64,000 bases of DNA from Microbacterium memoriense (GTDB taxonomy: Bacteria > Actinomycetota > Actinomycetes > Actinomycetales > Microbacteriaceae), in NCBI RefSeq assembly GCF_025398275.1, contig NZ_JAODOR010000009.1:110356-174355 (forward strand), given 5' to 3'. The notes under the pieces were generated by a model. That model searched no databases. It was not told the DNA's origin and worked only from the letters and a program-made list of their open reading frames with translations. A program made the translations under genes and the position numbers. Within the stretch, counting starts at the first letter, position 1; every line of letters begins with the position of its first letter. Positions 7,892 to 16,301 of this stretch are shown piece after piece.

Positions 7892-10800
7892 TCAGCCGAT
7901 CACACGCCACGGGCCGTTCGCGTCACCGGGCGTCTGACCGCGCGTCCACCACTTCGCGGTGTAGCGCGCATCGCCCGACACCACGACGTCGCCCGCAACG
8001 AAGATCCGCGAGGCCGTCCAGACGGCGGTGCCGTCGGATGCCGTGATCTGCTGCTGCCAGGGCCCGTAGACGTCGCCGGGCTTCTGGTACTTGGTCCACC
8101 ACGAGGCAACCCAGCGAGTGCCGTCGTAGATGACGGCCTCACCGGTGTTGTAGGTCTGGGTCGCAGCCCAGACCCGGAGGACCTCGATCGGCAGCGCCAC
8201 CTCGACCGCGGCGGCATCCGTCGCGGCAAGACCCGCCGCGGCGCTCACCGTCGCGGTGCGCGCGCCGACCGTTGCCGTGTCGAACCCGGCGACCGTGTAC
8301 TCGTCCGAGGTCAGCGCCCGCGTCGAGCCATCGGCGAAGGTACCGGTGACGACGACGGATGCCGGATCGAAGGTCCCGCCCAGCGGCACCAGGAGCGATC
8401 CCGGTGCGACGGTCACCGAGCGCAGTGCGCTGACGAGCGCGTCGCGCGTGCTGGTGAGGGTCGCCGTGGCGGCGTCGATCTGCGCCTGCGTGCTGAGCAC
8501 GCCGAGAACCGCGGTCGCGGCATCACGCGCCGTGACGAAGGGAGCCCAGCTCGTCGCCGAATAGTCGTCGGCGACCAGGCCGGCAACCTCGTCGGACAGT
8601 GCGCGCAGCGCCGAGTCGTCGACCACCTGGCGCCGCAGCGACAGGCCGTCGACCGTCAGCGACTGCCCACCCGTGCCCGCGGCTCGGATGGCAACCCGTG
8701 CGGTGCCCGCCGGGAGCGGAATGTCGGCGAGGCTCGCCGATGCCCAGCCGGAGGCCGCGGGGATCTCGAGCACGTGCTCGACGCCGTCGGCACCGGTCAC
8801 GATGACCTGTGCCGCGTCGAGTCCACCGGCGTAGTTGGCTTTCAGCGCGAGCGTATAGATCCCGGCCGGAACCTCGTTGTCCTGGTGGACATCTCCGGCG
8901 AACGCACTCGGCGAACCCAGGCGCAACGCGAAGCGGCTCGAATCGGCGCCCGGACCCGGGTTGGAGACGAACGCGGAGGTGGAGGAGGAGGCATCCGTCG
9001 CCTGCGTCCACCCGGTCACGCTCGTGACCGCAATGCGGTCGGCAGCGAAATCGGGGTTCAGGATGTAGTTGTTGTTCTGTCCGACATCCCACGTGCCCGT
9101 GGTCGCGTTGAGCGTCCAGTGGCTCAGCGAGTTGAACGAGACATCGGCGCCCGTGCCGCTGAGCGGCAGCCACTGGTTGTAACCGAGACCGTTCCACGCG
9201 AAGTTCGCCCAGCGATCACCGGCATAGATGACGGTGTCCTGCTCGGTGCCCTTCACCGTGACGAAGAAGCCGCTCTGCGTGACGTGGCTGTAATCCTTCT
9301 CGGTGCCCGGCATCACGTACATGCTCGAGTACGCGCCCTGGATCTCGCCGTTCAGCGAGCGGACGACGTACGTCTGCGACGTGTTCCAGCCGTGCAGGTC
9401 GGAGCTCGCGACGTAGTACTGCCCGTCGAGCTTGAACATCGCGTTGCCCTCGCGGCCGGCGCCGCTGAAGACCTGCGTCGCCGTCTCGACCGAGAGCGAA
9501 TCGGTGTTGCTGATCTTCGCGACGTACGTGCGGCCGCGGCCGTTGCGGTACGAGAAGACGAGGTAATCCTGACCGTCGTCGTCGGTGAAGACCGTCTGGT
9601 CCCCCGTGCCCTTGTTCCAGCCCGACCCGTTGTCGTAGACCCCGGGAAGAACCGTCTGCAGGTTGCCGTATTCGAAGTCGGCGGTGGGTGAGTCGCCCGT
9701 GAGGAAGAGCACGCCGGCGTTGTCGACGCGGTTCGGGTCGGGGTTCTCGAACTGCGTGAGCAGCACGTACTTGCCGGTGTTCTCGTTGTAGGCGACTCCG
9801 AGCCGGCCGATCCAGACCGAATCGGCGAGCGTCTTCATGTCGGAGAAGTAGGTCGTTCCCGGCTTGTTCTTCGAGGTCGGGATGTTCACCTTCGTGTCGC
9901 GCGTGGCGACGTTGTTCTCGAAGGTCCAGTTCACGAGGTCGGTGGATGAGTAGGCCGTCACGGCCTCGAAGTCGACGTCGCCGGCGCGGTTGTAGATACG
10001 GCTCGGGTTGTCGTAGTAGTACTGCGAAGCGGTGTACTGCACGCCGTACCAGTAGTACGTGTCGCCGAAGCGGAAGATGCCCCCACCCTGCGAGAAGATC
10101 GGGTTGCCATCGGTGTCGAGCCAGAACTGGTTGTTCTCGATCGATCCCGCGGTGCCTTCGCTCAGCACGACGAGCGCCGCGGCGGCATTCTGGACGGTCG
10201 TCTTCGCGGCGGCGACGGCGGCTGCCGTGGCGTTCGCATCAGTGGCGACGGAGTCGGCGGCGGCGATCGCGGCGGCGAACGACGCCCACGATTCAGCGGT
10301 GTACGCGCTCGGCACGCGGGTGCGGTACTGGTCGAGGATGTCGCGGAGTCCCGAGATCTGCACGCGGTCGGATGCCGCGCTCTCCAGGGCCGTGCGTGCC
10401 GCGGCCAGCGCGGCATCCGTCGCCGATGCATCGTCGCGTGCGGCCGTGGCTGCCGACAGGGCGGCGGCGAACGGCGCCCACGAGACGGCGGTGAAGTCCG
10501 CGGCATCCGCGTCGGCGTAGCCGTCGATGGCGGACGTCAGCAGCGCCCGCTCGTCGATCTGGACGGTCGTCGTGAAATCGACGCGGGCGTGGTTGATCCA
10601 GCCGACCGTGACGACCCGGAGCACGTGTGCGCCGGGCTGCAGCCCCGCGAAGCGGGCGATCTCGACCGTCGTGCTCGACTTGCTGCCCTGATAATTGGCG
10701 GTGCCGATCTTGACGTCGTCGACGAAGACATCGGCGGTGCCGTTGCTGACGTCCTTGCGTCCGAGGAGCACAACGGTCTCACCCGTGAACGCGATCTCGA

Positions 10801-11029
10801 AAGACGCGCCGGCGTTGGCCCAGGTGTGCGTGCTGTTCTTCCCCCACGTGCCGGAGTAGAAGGTTTTCAGCGGAGTGCCGCGCACCGTCGTGGTGTCGGT
10901 GAACGACACCGACGTCGTCTCGGTCACCGCGGCGTGCACGGGCGTCTGCCCGAAGATCACGAGCACGGCCGCGAGCAGGACCGCGATAACGGCCTTCCCT
11001 CGGATGTGGCTGGCAGTCAAGGTCGTCAT
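7892..11029 (-). CDS. Secreted multidomain GH43-like glycoside hydrolase with carbohydrate-binding modules
   Basis: 1045-residue exported protein. Order: signal peptide (about 1-33, cleavage after VHA); beta-rich carbohydrate-binding-like domain (about 34-155); two FIVAR-type helical repeats (about 160-280); five-bladed GH43-like catalytic domain (about 290-650, starting FWLDTDGNPIFSQGGGIFRFGDTYYWYG); a second beta-sandwich binding domain (about 655-790); a third FIVAR; a bacterial Ig-like domain; and two C-terminal CBM5/12-type repeats of about 45 residues with WW and PGD.GPW motifs. GGAGG lies eight nt before the ATG. The GH43 subfamily and polysaccharide target cannot be fixed by eye; an arabinan, xylan or galactan is possible, and the CBM5/12 modules can bind chitin or cellulose. 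A LacI regulator and a palindromic operator sit directly upstream. Confidence 0.82.
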   Translation of the reverse strand: MTTLTASHIRGKAVIAVLLAAVLVIFGQTPVHAAVTETTSVSFTDTTTVRGTPLKTFYSGTWGKNSTHTWANAGASFEIAFTGETVVLLGRKDVSNGTADVFVDDVKIGTANYQGSKSSTTVEIARFAGLQPGAHVLRVVTVGWINHARVDFTTTVQIDERALLTSAIDGYADADAADFTAVSWAPFAAALSAATAARDDASATDAALAAARTALESAASDRVQISGLRDILDQYRTRVPSAYTAESWASFAAAIAAADSVATDANATAAAVAAAKTTVQNAAAALVVLSEGTAGSIENNQFWLDTDGNPIFSQGGGIFRFGDTYYWYGVQYTASQYYYDNPSRIYNRAGDVDFEAVTAYSSTDLVNWTFENNVATRDTKVNIPTSKNKPGTTYFSDMKTLADSVWIGRLGVAYNENTGKYVLLTQFENPDPNRVDNAGVLFLTGDSPTADFEYGNLQTVLPGVYDNGSGWNKGTGDQTVFTDDDGQDYLVFSYRNGRGRTYVAKISNTDSLSVETATQVFSGAGREGNAMFKLDGQYYVASSDLHGWNTSQTYVVRSLNGEIQGAYSSMYVMPGTEKDYSHVTQSGFFVTVKGTEQDTVIYAGDRWANFAWNGLGYNQWLPLSGTGADVSFNSLSHWTLNATTGTWDVGQNNNYILNPDFAADRIAVTSVTGWTQATDASSSTSAFVSNPGPGADSSRFALRLGSPSAFAGDVHQDNEVPAGIYTLALKANYAGGLDAAQVIVTGADGVEHVLEIPAASGWASASLADIPLPAGTARVAIRAAGTGGQSLTVDGLSLRRQVVDDSALRALSDEVAGLVADDYSATSWAPFVTARDAATAVLGVLSTQAQIDAATATLTSTRDALVSALRSVTVAPGSLLVPLGGTFDPASVVVTGTFADGSTRALTSDEYTVAGFDTATVGARTATVSAAAGLAATDAAAVEVALPIEVLRVWAATQTYNTGEAVIYDGTRWVASWWTKYQKPGDVYGPWQQQITASDGTAVWTASRIFVAGDVVVSGDARYTAKWWTRGQTPGDANGPWRVIG

Positions 11030-11057
11030 TGAACGGTCCTCCGTCGTTGCAGGGTGG

Positions 11058-11069
11058 TACAGCGCTGTA
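11058..11069. promoter_or_regulatory. Palindromic operator upstream of the GH43-like gene
   Basis: TACAGCGCTGTA, a perfect 12-bp palindrome with the central CG expected of LacI-family sites, 28 nt upstream of the GH43-like start. It is probably bound by the LacI regulator encoded immediately upstream. Confidence 0.6.
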
Positions 11070-11114
11070 TCAGCGAGGATAGCGCCTTCGGGTGATCGAT
11101 AACAAGAGGGGTGG

Positions 11115-12161
11115 TCAGCGCGTCGTTCCGCGCGCGACGAGCCGCGACCGCGCGAGCAGATCCATCGGCGCCTGGTCGCTGCGGTCGATGCGCGCGACCA
11201 GACGTTCGAGCGCGGTGCGGGCGATCCAGTCGATGCGCGAGTCCATCGTGCTGAGCGGCGGCGTGAGGAATGCCGCTTCGTCGATGTCGTCGAAGCCGAT
11301 CACCTGCACGTCCTCGGGAACCCGCACTCCCCTCTCCCGGAGAGCGGAGATCGCGCCGATCGCGAGTCCGTCGTTGAGGCACACCAGGCCGTCGAACGGG
11401 ACGCCCGCGTCGATGATCGCCCGCGCCGCCCGCATGCCGGACCCGATGGTCCAGTCATACCCGGTGACACCGACCAGGCGAGGGTCGATCGCACGTCCGG
11501 CCGTGGTCGCCGCCTCGACCACACCGCGCAGGCGCATCTCGGCGTTGCCTTGCGTGGCATCCACGATCGCTCCCGGATCGAAGGGCGTGTGCGCGCCGAC
11601 GACCGCGATCGTGGTCGCACCGCGCGTGTACAGATACTCCGTCGCGGTCCGCGCATCGATCACGTCGTCGCTGGCGACACGATCGGCGCGGCCGAACGTC
11701 GTGCGCGAGCCGAGACACACCAGCGGGAATGCCACATCCAGGTCGGTCTCGGTGAGCTTCTCGTGCTCGGCCATCGACAGCAGCAGTCCGTCGCTGAGCT
11801 GCGGATTGAACTGCGCGAGATAGTCTCGCGAGCCGCTCACCCCGTCGTCGGGGTAGGTCGTCACGTAGACCACGAGGTCCAGCGCGCGCGCCTCCTCGAT
11901 CACCGCTTCGGCCAGCTCGGCGAGGTACGCGGCCTTGAGCGTCGGCACGGCGAGCGAGATCGCGCCGGTCCGCCCGCGCATGAGGTTGCGCGCGGCGACG
12001 TTGGCTTTGTACCCGAGCTCGTCGACGACGGCCAAGACACGCGTGCGGGTATCCGGCGCCATGCGCCCGGTGCCGTTGACCGCGTTGGATGCCGTCTTCA
12101 TCGATACCCCGGCCTGACGGGCGACGGCCTCGAGGGTCACGGTGCGACGGGGCGGCGTCAT
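11115..12161 (-). CDS. LacI-family transcriptional regulator
   Basis: 348-residue LacI/GalR protein with N-terminal helix-turn-helix (VTLEAVARQAGVSMKTASNAVNGTGRM) and sugar-binding effector domain containing IGFDDIDEAAFLTPPLSTMD, a typical hinge-loop segment. It is read toward the GH43-like gene on the same strand, 85 nt apart. It probably controls that gene through the palindrome at 11058-11069. Effector unknown. Confidence 0.9.
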   Translation of the reverse strand: MTPPRRTVTLEAVARQAGVSMKTASNAVNGTGRMAPDTRTRVLAVVDELGYKANVAARNLMRGRTGAISLAVPTLKAAYLAELAEAVIEEARALDLVVYVTTYPDDGVSGSRDYLAQFNPQLSDGLLLSMAEHEKLTETDLDVAFPLVCLGSRTTFGRADRVASDDVIDARTATEYLYTRGATTIAVVGAHTPFDPGAIVDATQGNAEMRLRGVVEAATTAGRAIDPRLVGVTGYDWTIGSGMRAARAIIDAGVPFDGLVCLNDGLAIGAISALRERGVRVPEDVQVIGFDDIDEAAFLTPPLSTMDSRIDWIARTALERLVARIDRSDQAPMDLLARSRLVARGTTR

Positions 12162-12262
12162 GGCATGCTCGCGTGCGTCACGCTCCGACCCTATCCGCCC
12201 GCACGCGGTGGGCCCCCGCGCGCCCCTTCTCCGGCATCCCCTCGTCTCGCCTGCGCGTGCGC

Positions 12263-12341
12263 GGATTCGGATGGTGGCAGCGGATTCGGACCGGAAGGCG
12301 CTTTCACGGCCGGTTCTGCGGCATCCATCCGATTCTGGTGC
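12263..12341 (+). repeat. Dispersed intergenic repeat, copy 2
   Basis: Second copy of the element at 7721-7799, in the same orientation and about 75% identical by eye. It lies in the 225-nt gap between the LacI gene start and the DUF1761 gene end. The left inverted-repeat arm is kept but the right arm is degraded. Confidence 0.6.
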
Positions 12342-12386
12342 GCGGGTGGACTCGCGCTGCCGGCTGCGGCTGCGGCTGCGGTTGCG

Positions 12387-12818
12387 TCAGACCGTGCCGA
12401 CCGGCGGCCAGAGCCCGATGACGATCGCCATGATGAGGATCGTCGCCAACTCGAATCCGATGTTGAGAACCGTCAGCTGCGACGGGCGACCCTCGAACAC
12501 GTCGTGCGTGATGAACCGTGCCGCCGTGAAGCCCGCCCACAGGGTCAGCGCCGTCACGACCGCCGATCCGAAGTACGCGCCGCCGTAGAAATGCCACGCG
12601 ATCGCGACGGATCCGGCGAGCACCCACGCCGTCAAGAACGTCACGGCGAACGCCACCATCATCGGGATCACGACCGGTGCGCCCTTTTTGTCCAGGTCGA
12701 TGCGCGCGAGTCGCGCCCACCGGTTCAGGAACATCACCGGTGAGTACCAGAGCGCCCCCAGCCCCATGCTCAGGACCGTCACGATCAGCACAGCCCAATA
12801 GTTGATCTCGGGAATCAT
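12387..12818 (-). CDS. DUF1761 small membrane protein
   Basis: 143 residues with four hydrophobic segments. The N-terminus MIPEINYWAVLIVTVLSMGLGALWYSP is characteristic of DUF1761 (the GxLWYSP turn after helix 1). AGGAGG lies six nt upstream of the ATG at 12818, which fixes the start. Function of the family is unknown. Neighbours give no clue: it is divergent from the dehydrogenase gene, with 42 nt between starts. Confidence 0.85.
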   Translation of the reverse strand: MIPEINYWAVLIVTVLSMGLGALWYSPVMFLNRWARLARIDLDKKGAPVVIPMMVAFAVTFLTAWVLAGSVAIAWHFYGGAYFGSAVVTALTLWAGFTAARFITHDVFEGRPSQLTVLNIGFELATILIMAIVIGLWPPVGTV

Positions 12819-12860
12819 CGCCGCCTCCTGCGCTGAGGCTACTCCGGGTAGCGTCGAAGG

Positions 12861-13778
12861 GTGACCCTTCTCGTCTCCGTGCCGCGTCCCGAACTCGCCC
12901 GTGATCTCGAACCGCTCCCCGAGGGTGTCGAGGTGATCGTCTGGCCGATGGATGCCGCACCACCGCGAGAGCACATCGATCTGGTCGTGCCGCCCTATAT
13001 GGCGCTCCATCGCGCGTTGCCGCTGCTGGCCGATCTGCAGACCCGCCTCGTGCAGGGGCAGTCGATCGGATACGAGGGGATCGCGGAGATGTTGCCGACC
13101 GGCATCACGTTCGCCAACGCCGCGACGGTGCATGAGACGTCGACGGCCGAGCTTGCCGTCGCGCTCACGCTCGCCGTCCAGCGGCATCTCGACGCGTTCG
13201 CGGTGGACGGGCAATCGGGAACCTGGGCTCCCGTGTTCGCGCAGAGCCTGGCCGATCGGCGAGTGGTGCTCCTCGGCTACGGCGGCGTGGGCAAGGCCGT
13301 CGCCGCCCGCCTGGCCCCCTTCGAGGCCGAGATCGTGCCGGTGGCGTCGCGAGCGCGGGATGAGGACGGCATCCACGTGCACGGAATCGATGAACTCGCC
13401 GACCTCTTGCCCACCGCCGACATCGTGATCCTCAGCCTCCCCGGCGGTGAGTCGACCCGGCACATCATCGGCGAGGCGGAGCTCACGGCCCTCCCCGACG
13501 GCGCGCTGATCGTCAACGTGGGCCGCGGACCGCTGATCGACACGGACGCTCTCGTGCGCCACGCGAGCGCCCGCCGCATCCGCGCCGGGCTCGATGTCAC
13601 CGATCCCGAGCCACTGCCGCAGGATCACCCGCTGTGGAACACGCCCGGCGTGCTCATCTCACCGCACGTCGGCGGCGCCTCGAGCGCGATGCACCCGCGG
13701 ATCGCGGCGCTTGTGCGGCGCCAGATCGGTCACCTGCTGGCCGGCGAAGAACCAGAGAACATCGTCGTCCGCACCTGA
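12861..13778 (+). CDS. D-2-hydroxyacid dehydrogenase (NAD-binding)
   Basis: 305-residue member of the D-isomer-specific 2-hydroxyacid dehydrogenases. The nucleotide-binding loop GYGGVGKAVAARL is at about 138-150; ILSLPGGESTRHIIGEAEL, NVGRGPLID and the His region NTPGVLISPHVGG follow. Substrate is unknown; glyoxylate/hydroxypyruvate reduction would fit the purine cluster next door, but this is inference. GTG start with no ribosome binding site; TAGCGT lies six nt upstream, suggesting a leaderless transcript. Its 3' end overlaps the convergent mocA-like gene by about 49 nt. Confidence 0.88.
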   Translation: MTLLVSVPRPELARDLEPLPEGVEVIVWPMDAAPPREHIDLVVPPYMALHRALPLLADLQTRLVQGQSIGYEGIAEMLPTGITFANAATVHETSTAELAVALTLAVQRHLDAFAVDGQSGTWAPVFAQSLADRRVVLLGYGGVGKAVAARLAPFEAEIVPVASRARDEDGIHVHGIDELADLLPTADIVILSLPGGESTRHIIGEAELTALPDGALIVNVGRGPLIDTDALVRHASARRIRAGLDVTDPEPLPQDHPLWNTPGVLISPHVGGASSAMHPRIAALVRRQIGHLLAGEEPENIVVRT

Positions 13779-14350
13779 TCGACCGGACGCGGCCGGTCGA
13801 CATCGCCGCCGTGCCAGAGGTCGCCGCACTCCAGGGGCACCGCGCCCTGCGCGCGCAGATAGGGCCCCGCACCGCGGTCGCCCGCCAGCCCGGCCGTCAA
13901 CGCCGGCCAGTGCTGCCGCCCGATGAGCACAGGGTGCCCCGGCGCCCCCGCATAGGTCGCCTGGGACAGCGCAGCACCCGGGTCTCCCTCCCCCGCATGT
14001 GCGATCACGCGACGACACGCGGATGCCGGGAGCTCCGGCACATCGACCGGGATCACGAGCGCGGCAGCGGCATCCGTCGAGGTGGCAACCGCGAGAGCCG
14101 CGCGCACCGACGCGGACAGACCCTCGGCCCAATCGTGGACCGTGACGATCGTCACGCCGCCCGGGACGAGCGGCGTCGCATCCGCCGCGCCGGCCCCGAG
14201 TGCCACGATGATCGGGGCGCATCCCGCCGCAGACAGCGTCGAGACGGCCCTGTCGATCCATGGCCGACCCGTCTCGTCGCGCGCGAGGGCCTTGGGCCCG
14301 CCAAAGCGCGTGCCGGCGCCCGCAGCCAGGACGATGCCGCAGATGCTCAC
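13730..14350 (-). CDS. mocA: Molybdenum cofactor cytidylyltransferase-like protein (MocA/MobA family)
   Basis: 206-residue NTP-transferase: GIVLAAGAGTRFGGPKAL is the nucleotide-binding loop of MobA/MocA/IspD-type enzymes, followed by VDVPELPASACRRVI and GHPVLIGRQHW. MocA adds CMP to molybdopterin, the form used by xanthine-dehydrogenase-family enzymes. GTG start overlaps the xdhC-like stop by 4 nt, so the two form an operon divergent from the xanthine dehydrogenase genes. That context favours MocA over MobA. Confidence 0.82.
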   Translation of the reverse strand: MSICGIVLAAGAGTRFGGPKALARDETGRPWIDRAVSTLSAAGCAPIIVALGAGAADATPLVPGGVTIVTVHDWAEGLSASVRAALAVATSTDAAAALVIPVDVPELPASACRRVIAHAGEGDPGAALSQATYAGAPGHPVLIGRQHWPALTAGLAGDRGAGPYLRAQGAVPLECGDLWHGGDVDRPRPVDQVRTTMFSGSSPASR

Positions 14351-15375
14351 CAGGTGCACTCGACGGACGGTGACGGCGCCAGGCCGACGGCAGGGGGCGA
14401 CGCCGCGTGCACGGGGCCCGATCCTTCCGACAGGCGCCCGCCGGTGGCGGCATGCCGGTCGGCGACGATCTCGGCGAGGATCGACAGCGCGGTCTCCTCG
14501 GGCGTCCGCCCGCCGAGGTCCAACCCGATCGGCGAGCGCAGACGCGCGAGCGCCGCCGTCGACACGCCCGCCTCGATCAGCCGGCACGCACGGTCTTCGT
14601 GCGTGCGTCGACTGCCCATCGCCCCGACGTAGCCGGCGGATGAGGCGAGCGCTTCGCGGAGCGCCGGCACATCGAACTTCGGGTCGTGACTGAGTACGCA
14701 CACCGCCGTGCGGGAGTCCAGCTGCTGCGCGGCCAGGTAGCGGTCGGGCCAGGTGACGCTGACCTCGGCGCCGGGGAAGCGCTCCGCCGTCGCGAACACA
14801 TCGCGCGGGTCGACGACATCCACCTTCATTCCTGCGGCGACGGCCAGTCGACTCAGCGCGACGGCGAACTCGACGGCCCCGACGATGATCAGTCGCGGGG
14901 GCGTCCCGACGTGCACCGTCACGGCCTCGGCGTCCGCATCGAGGCCTCCGTCGACATAGCCGCGCCCGAGGTGCGGGCCGCCCGTCACGAGAGAGAACGA
15001 CGTGGGAATCGCTCGGGCGTCCCGCTCGGCGAGCAGCACCAGGTCGGCGGCGGCCGGGCCAGCGGGCGGGACGGCGCGCACGAGCACCTCGATCACTCCG
15101 CCGCACGTGAGCCCCACCGCGAACGCGTCGGCGTCGCCGTAGCCGAAGCGGTCGACGAGCGCATCTCCGGAATCGATCACCTCGAGACAGCGTTCGTACA
15201 CGGCCCCCTCGACGCAGCCGCCGGACACGTTTCCGAAGACCTCACCGCCCACCGAGACGATCATGCTCGCGCCGACGTCGCGCGGTGCGCTGCCGGCCAC
15301 GCCGACGACCGTCGCGACCGCGAACGGTGTTCCGGCGCGCGCCCATTCGGCGGCGACGGGCAGGATTTCACGCAT
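14347..15375 (-). CDS. xdhC: XdhC/CoxI-family molybdenum cofactor insertion protein
   Basis: 342 residues: N-terminal XdhC/CoxI domain (GTPFAVATVVGVAGSAPRDVGASMIV and GNVSGGCVEGAVY), then a C-terminal Rossmann domain (VCVLSHDPKFDVPALREAL, YVGAMGSRRTHEDR, RLRSPIGLDLGGRTPEETALSILAEI). XdhC proteins protect and insert sulfurated molybdenum cofactor into xanthine dehydrogenase. The ATG lacks a ribosome binding site; TACCGT lies six nt upstream (15382-15387), so the transcript may be leaderless. It is divergent from the dehydrogenase FAD subunit, 122 nt away. Confidence 0.92.
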   Translation of the reverse strand: MREILPVAAEWARAGTPFAVATVVGVAGSAPRDVGASMIVSVGGEVFGNVSGGCVEGAVYERCLEVIDSGDALVDRFGYGDADAFAVGLTCGGVIEVLVRAVPPAGPAAADLVLLAERDARAIPTSFSLVTGGPHLGRGYVDGGLDADAEAVTVHVGTPPRLIIVGAVEFAVALSRLAVAAGMKVDVVDPRDVFATAERFPGAEVSVTWPDRYLAAQQLDSRTAVCVLSHDPKFDVPALREALASSAGYVGAMGSRRTHEDRACRLIEAGVSTAALARLRSPIGLDLGGRTPEETALSILAEIVADRHAATGGRLSEGSGPVHAASPPAVGLAPSPSVECTW

Positions 15376-15417
15376 GCCCTCACGGTAGGTGTCCGACGTT
15401 GCGGGGCTGTTGCCGAT

Positions 15418-15463
15418 GCGTGAAACACGTGCGAAATGGACGTCTGTTTCACTCGTTTCACGC
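15418..15463. promoter_or_regulatory. GTTTC/GAAAC operator-like region between xdhC and the xanthine dehydrogenase operon
   Basis: Perfect 9-nt inverted arms GCGTGAAAC (15418-15426) and GTTTCACGC (15455-15463), with a second half-site pair nested inside (GAAAT at 15433, GTTTC at 15446). It is located in the divergent intergenic region. Similar half-sites recur in the other two divergent regions of the purine cluster. Confidence 0.55.
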
Positions 15464-15497
15464 CGGGATCTGCCCGGTGTGCAGACCAGGAGTCGTC

Positions 15498-16301
15498 ATG
15501 GACATCACGACGGTGCGCACGTACCGTGTCGCCCGCACGCGCGCCGACCTGACGTGTGCGCCGGGCGAGACGCTGATGGCCGGGGGCACGTGGCTCATGA
15601 GCGAGCCGCAGCCCGAGACGACCGCCTTCGTCGACCTGACCGGCATGGATTGGCCCGACCTCGAGGAGACCGCGGAGGGCCTGCGGATCGCGGCGACCTG
15701 CACGATCGCGACGCTGGTCGCCTGGGCGCAGCACGCGCCGCCCGACTGGCGGGCGGCCTCGCTCGTCCCCGATGCGGCGAATGCCCTGCTGGCCTCATTC
15801 AAGATCTGGAACACCGCGACCGTCGGCGGCAACATCTGCCGTGCGTTCGCCGCCGCCGCGATGGTCTCGCTCTGTGTCGCGCTCGACGCCGAAGCGGAGA
15901 TCTGGCGCCCAGGCGGCGACGTACGGATGCCGGTGAGCGAGCTCATCACCGGCAACGGCACGACGTCCCTCGCCGCCGGTGACGTGCTGCGCGCCGTGTT
16001 CCTCCCCGCGGCGGCACTGCGCTCGCGGGCGTCGCTGCACAAGATCGCTCTGGCCGAGCTCGGCCGCTCCGGCGCGGTCGTCACGGGCCGCGTCGACGAC
16101 TCCGGCGCGAGCGTCTTCACCGTCACCGCCGCGACGCTCACCCCGACGGTGCTGCGGTTTGCCGAGTTGCCCTCTGCCGACGAGTTGGCCGATGCGGTCT
16201 TGTCCGCGGACGGCTATTACACCGATCCCCTCGGCTCGGCCGATTGGCGGCGTGCCGTCAGCGGCGTGCTGGCCGAACGCATCCGGACGGAGCTGTCATG
16301 A
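15498..16301 (+). CDS. Xanthine dehydrogenase FAD-binding subunit
   Basis: 267 residues, FAD-binding domain of the molybdopterin dehydrogenase type with LMAGGTWLM and WNTATVGGNICRAFAAAAM, the FAD-contact loop. It passes electrons from the iron-sulfur clusters to NAD or another acceptor. ATG chosen because AGGAG lies six nt upstream. It overlaps the next gene by ATGA. The two genes together supply all three domains of xanthine dehydrogenase. Confidence 0.92.
   Translation: MDITTVRTYRVARTRADLTCAPGETLMAGGTWLMSEPQPETTAFVDLTGMDWPDLEETAEGLRIAATCTIATLVAWAQHAPPDWRAASLVPDAANALLASFKIWNTATVGGNICRAFAAAAMVSLCVALDAEAEIWRPGGDVRMPVSELITGNGTTSLAAGDVLRAVFLPAAALRSRASLHKIALAELGRSGAVVTGRVDDSGASVFTVTAATLTPTVLRFAELPSADELADAVLSADGYYTDPLGSADWRRAVSGVLAERIRTELS

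Noticed and set aside
13730..15106. 458-codon minus-strand frame as a single fusion protein
   Set aside because: Only the part from 14350 down resembles a MocA/MobA protein; the upstream part is a shadow of the xdhC-like gene in another frame.
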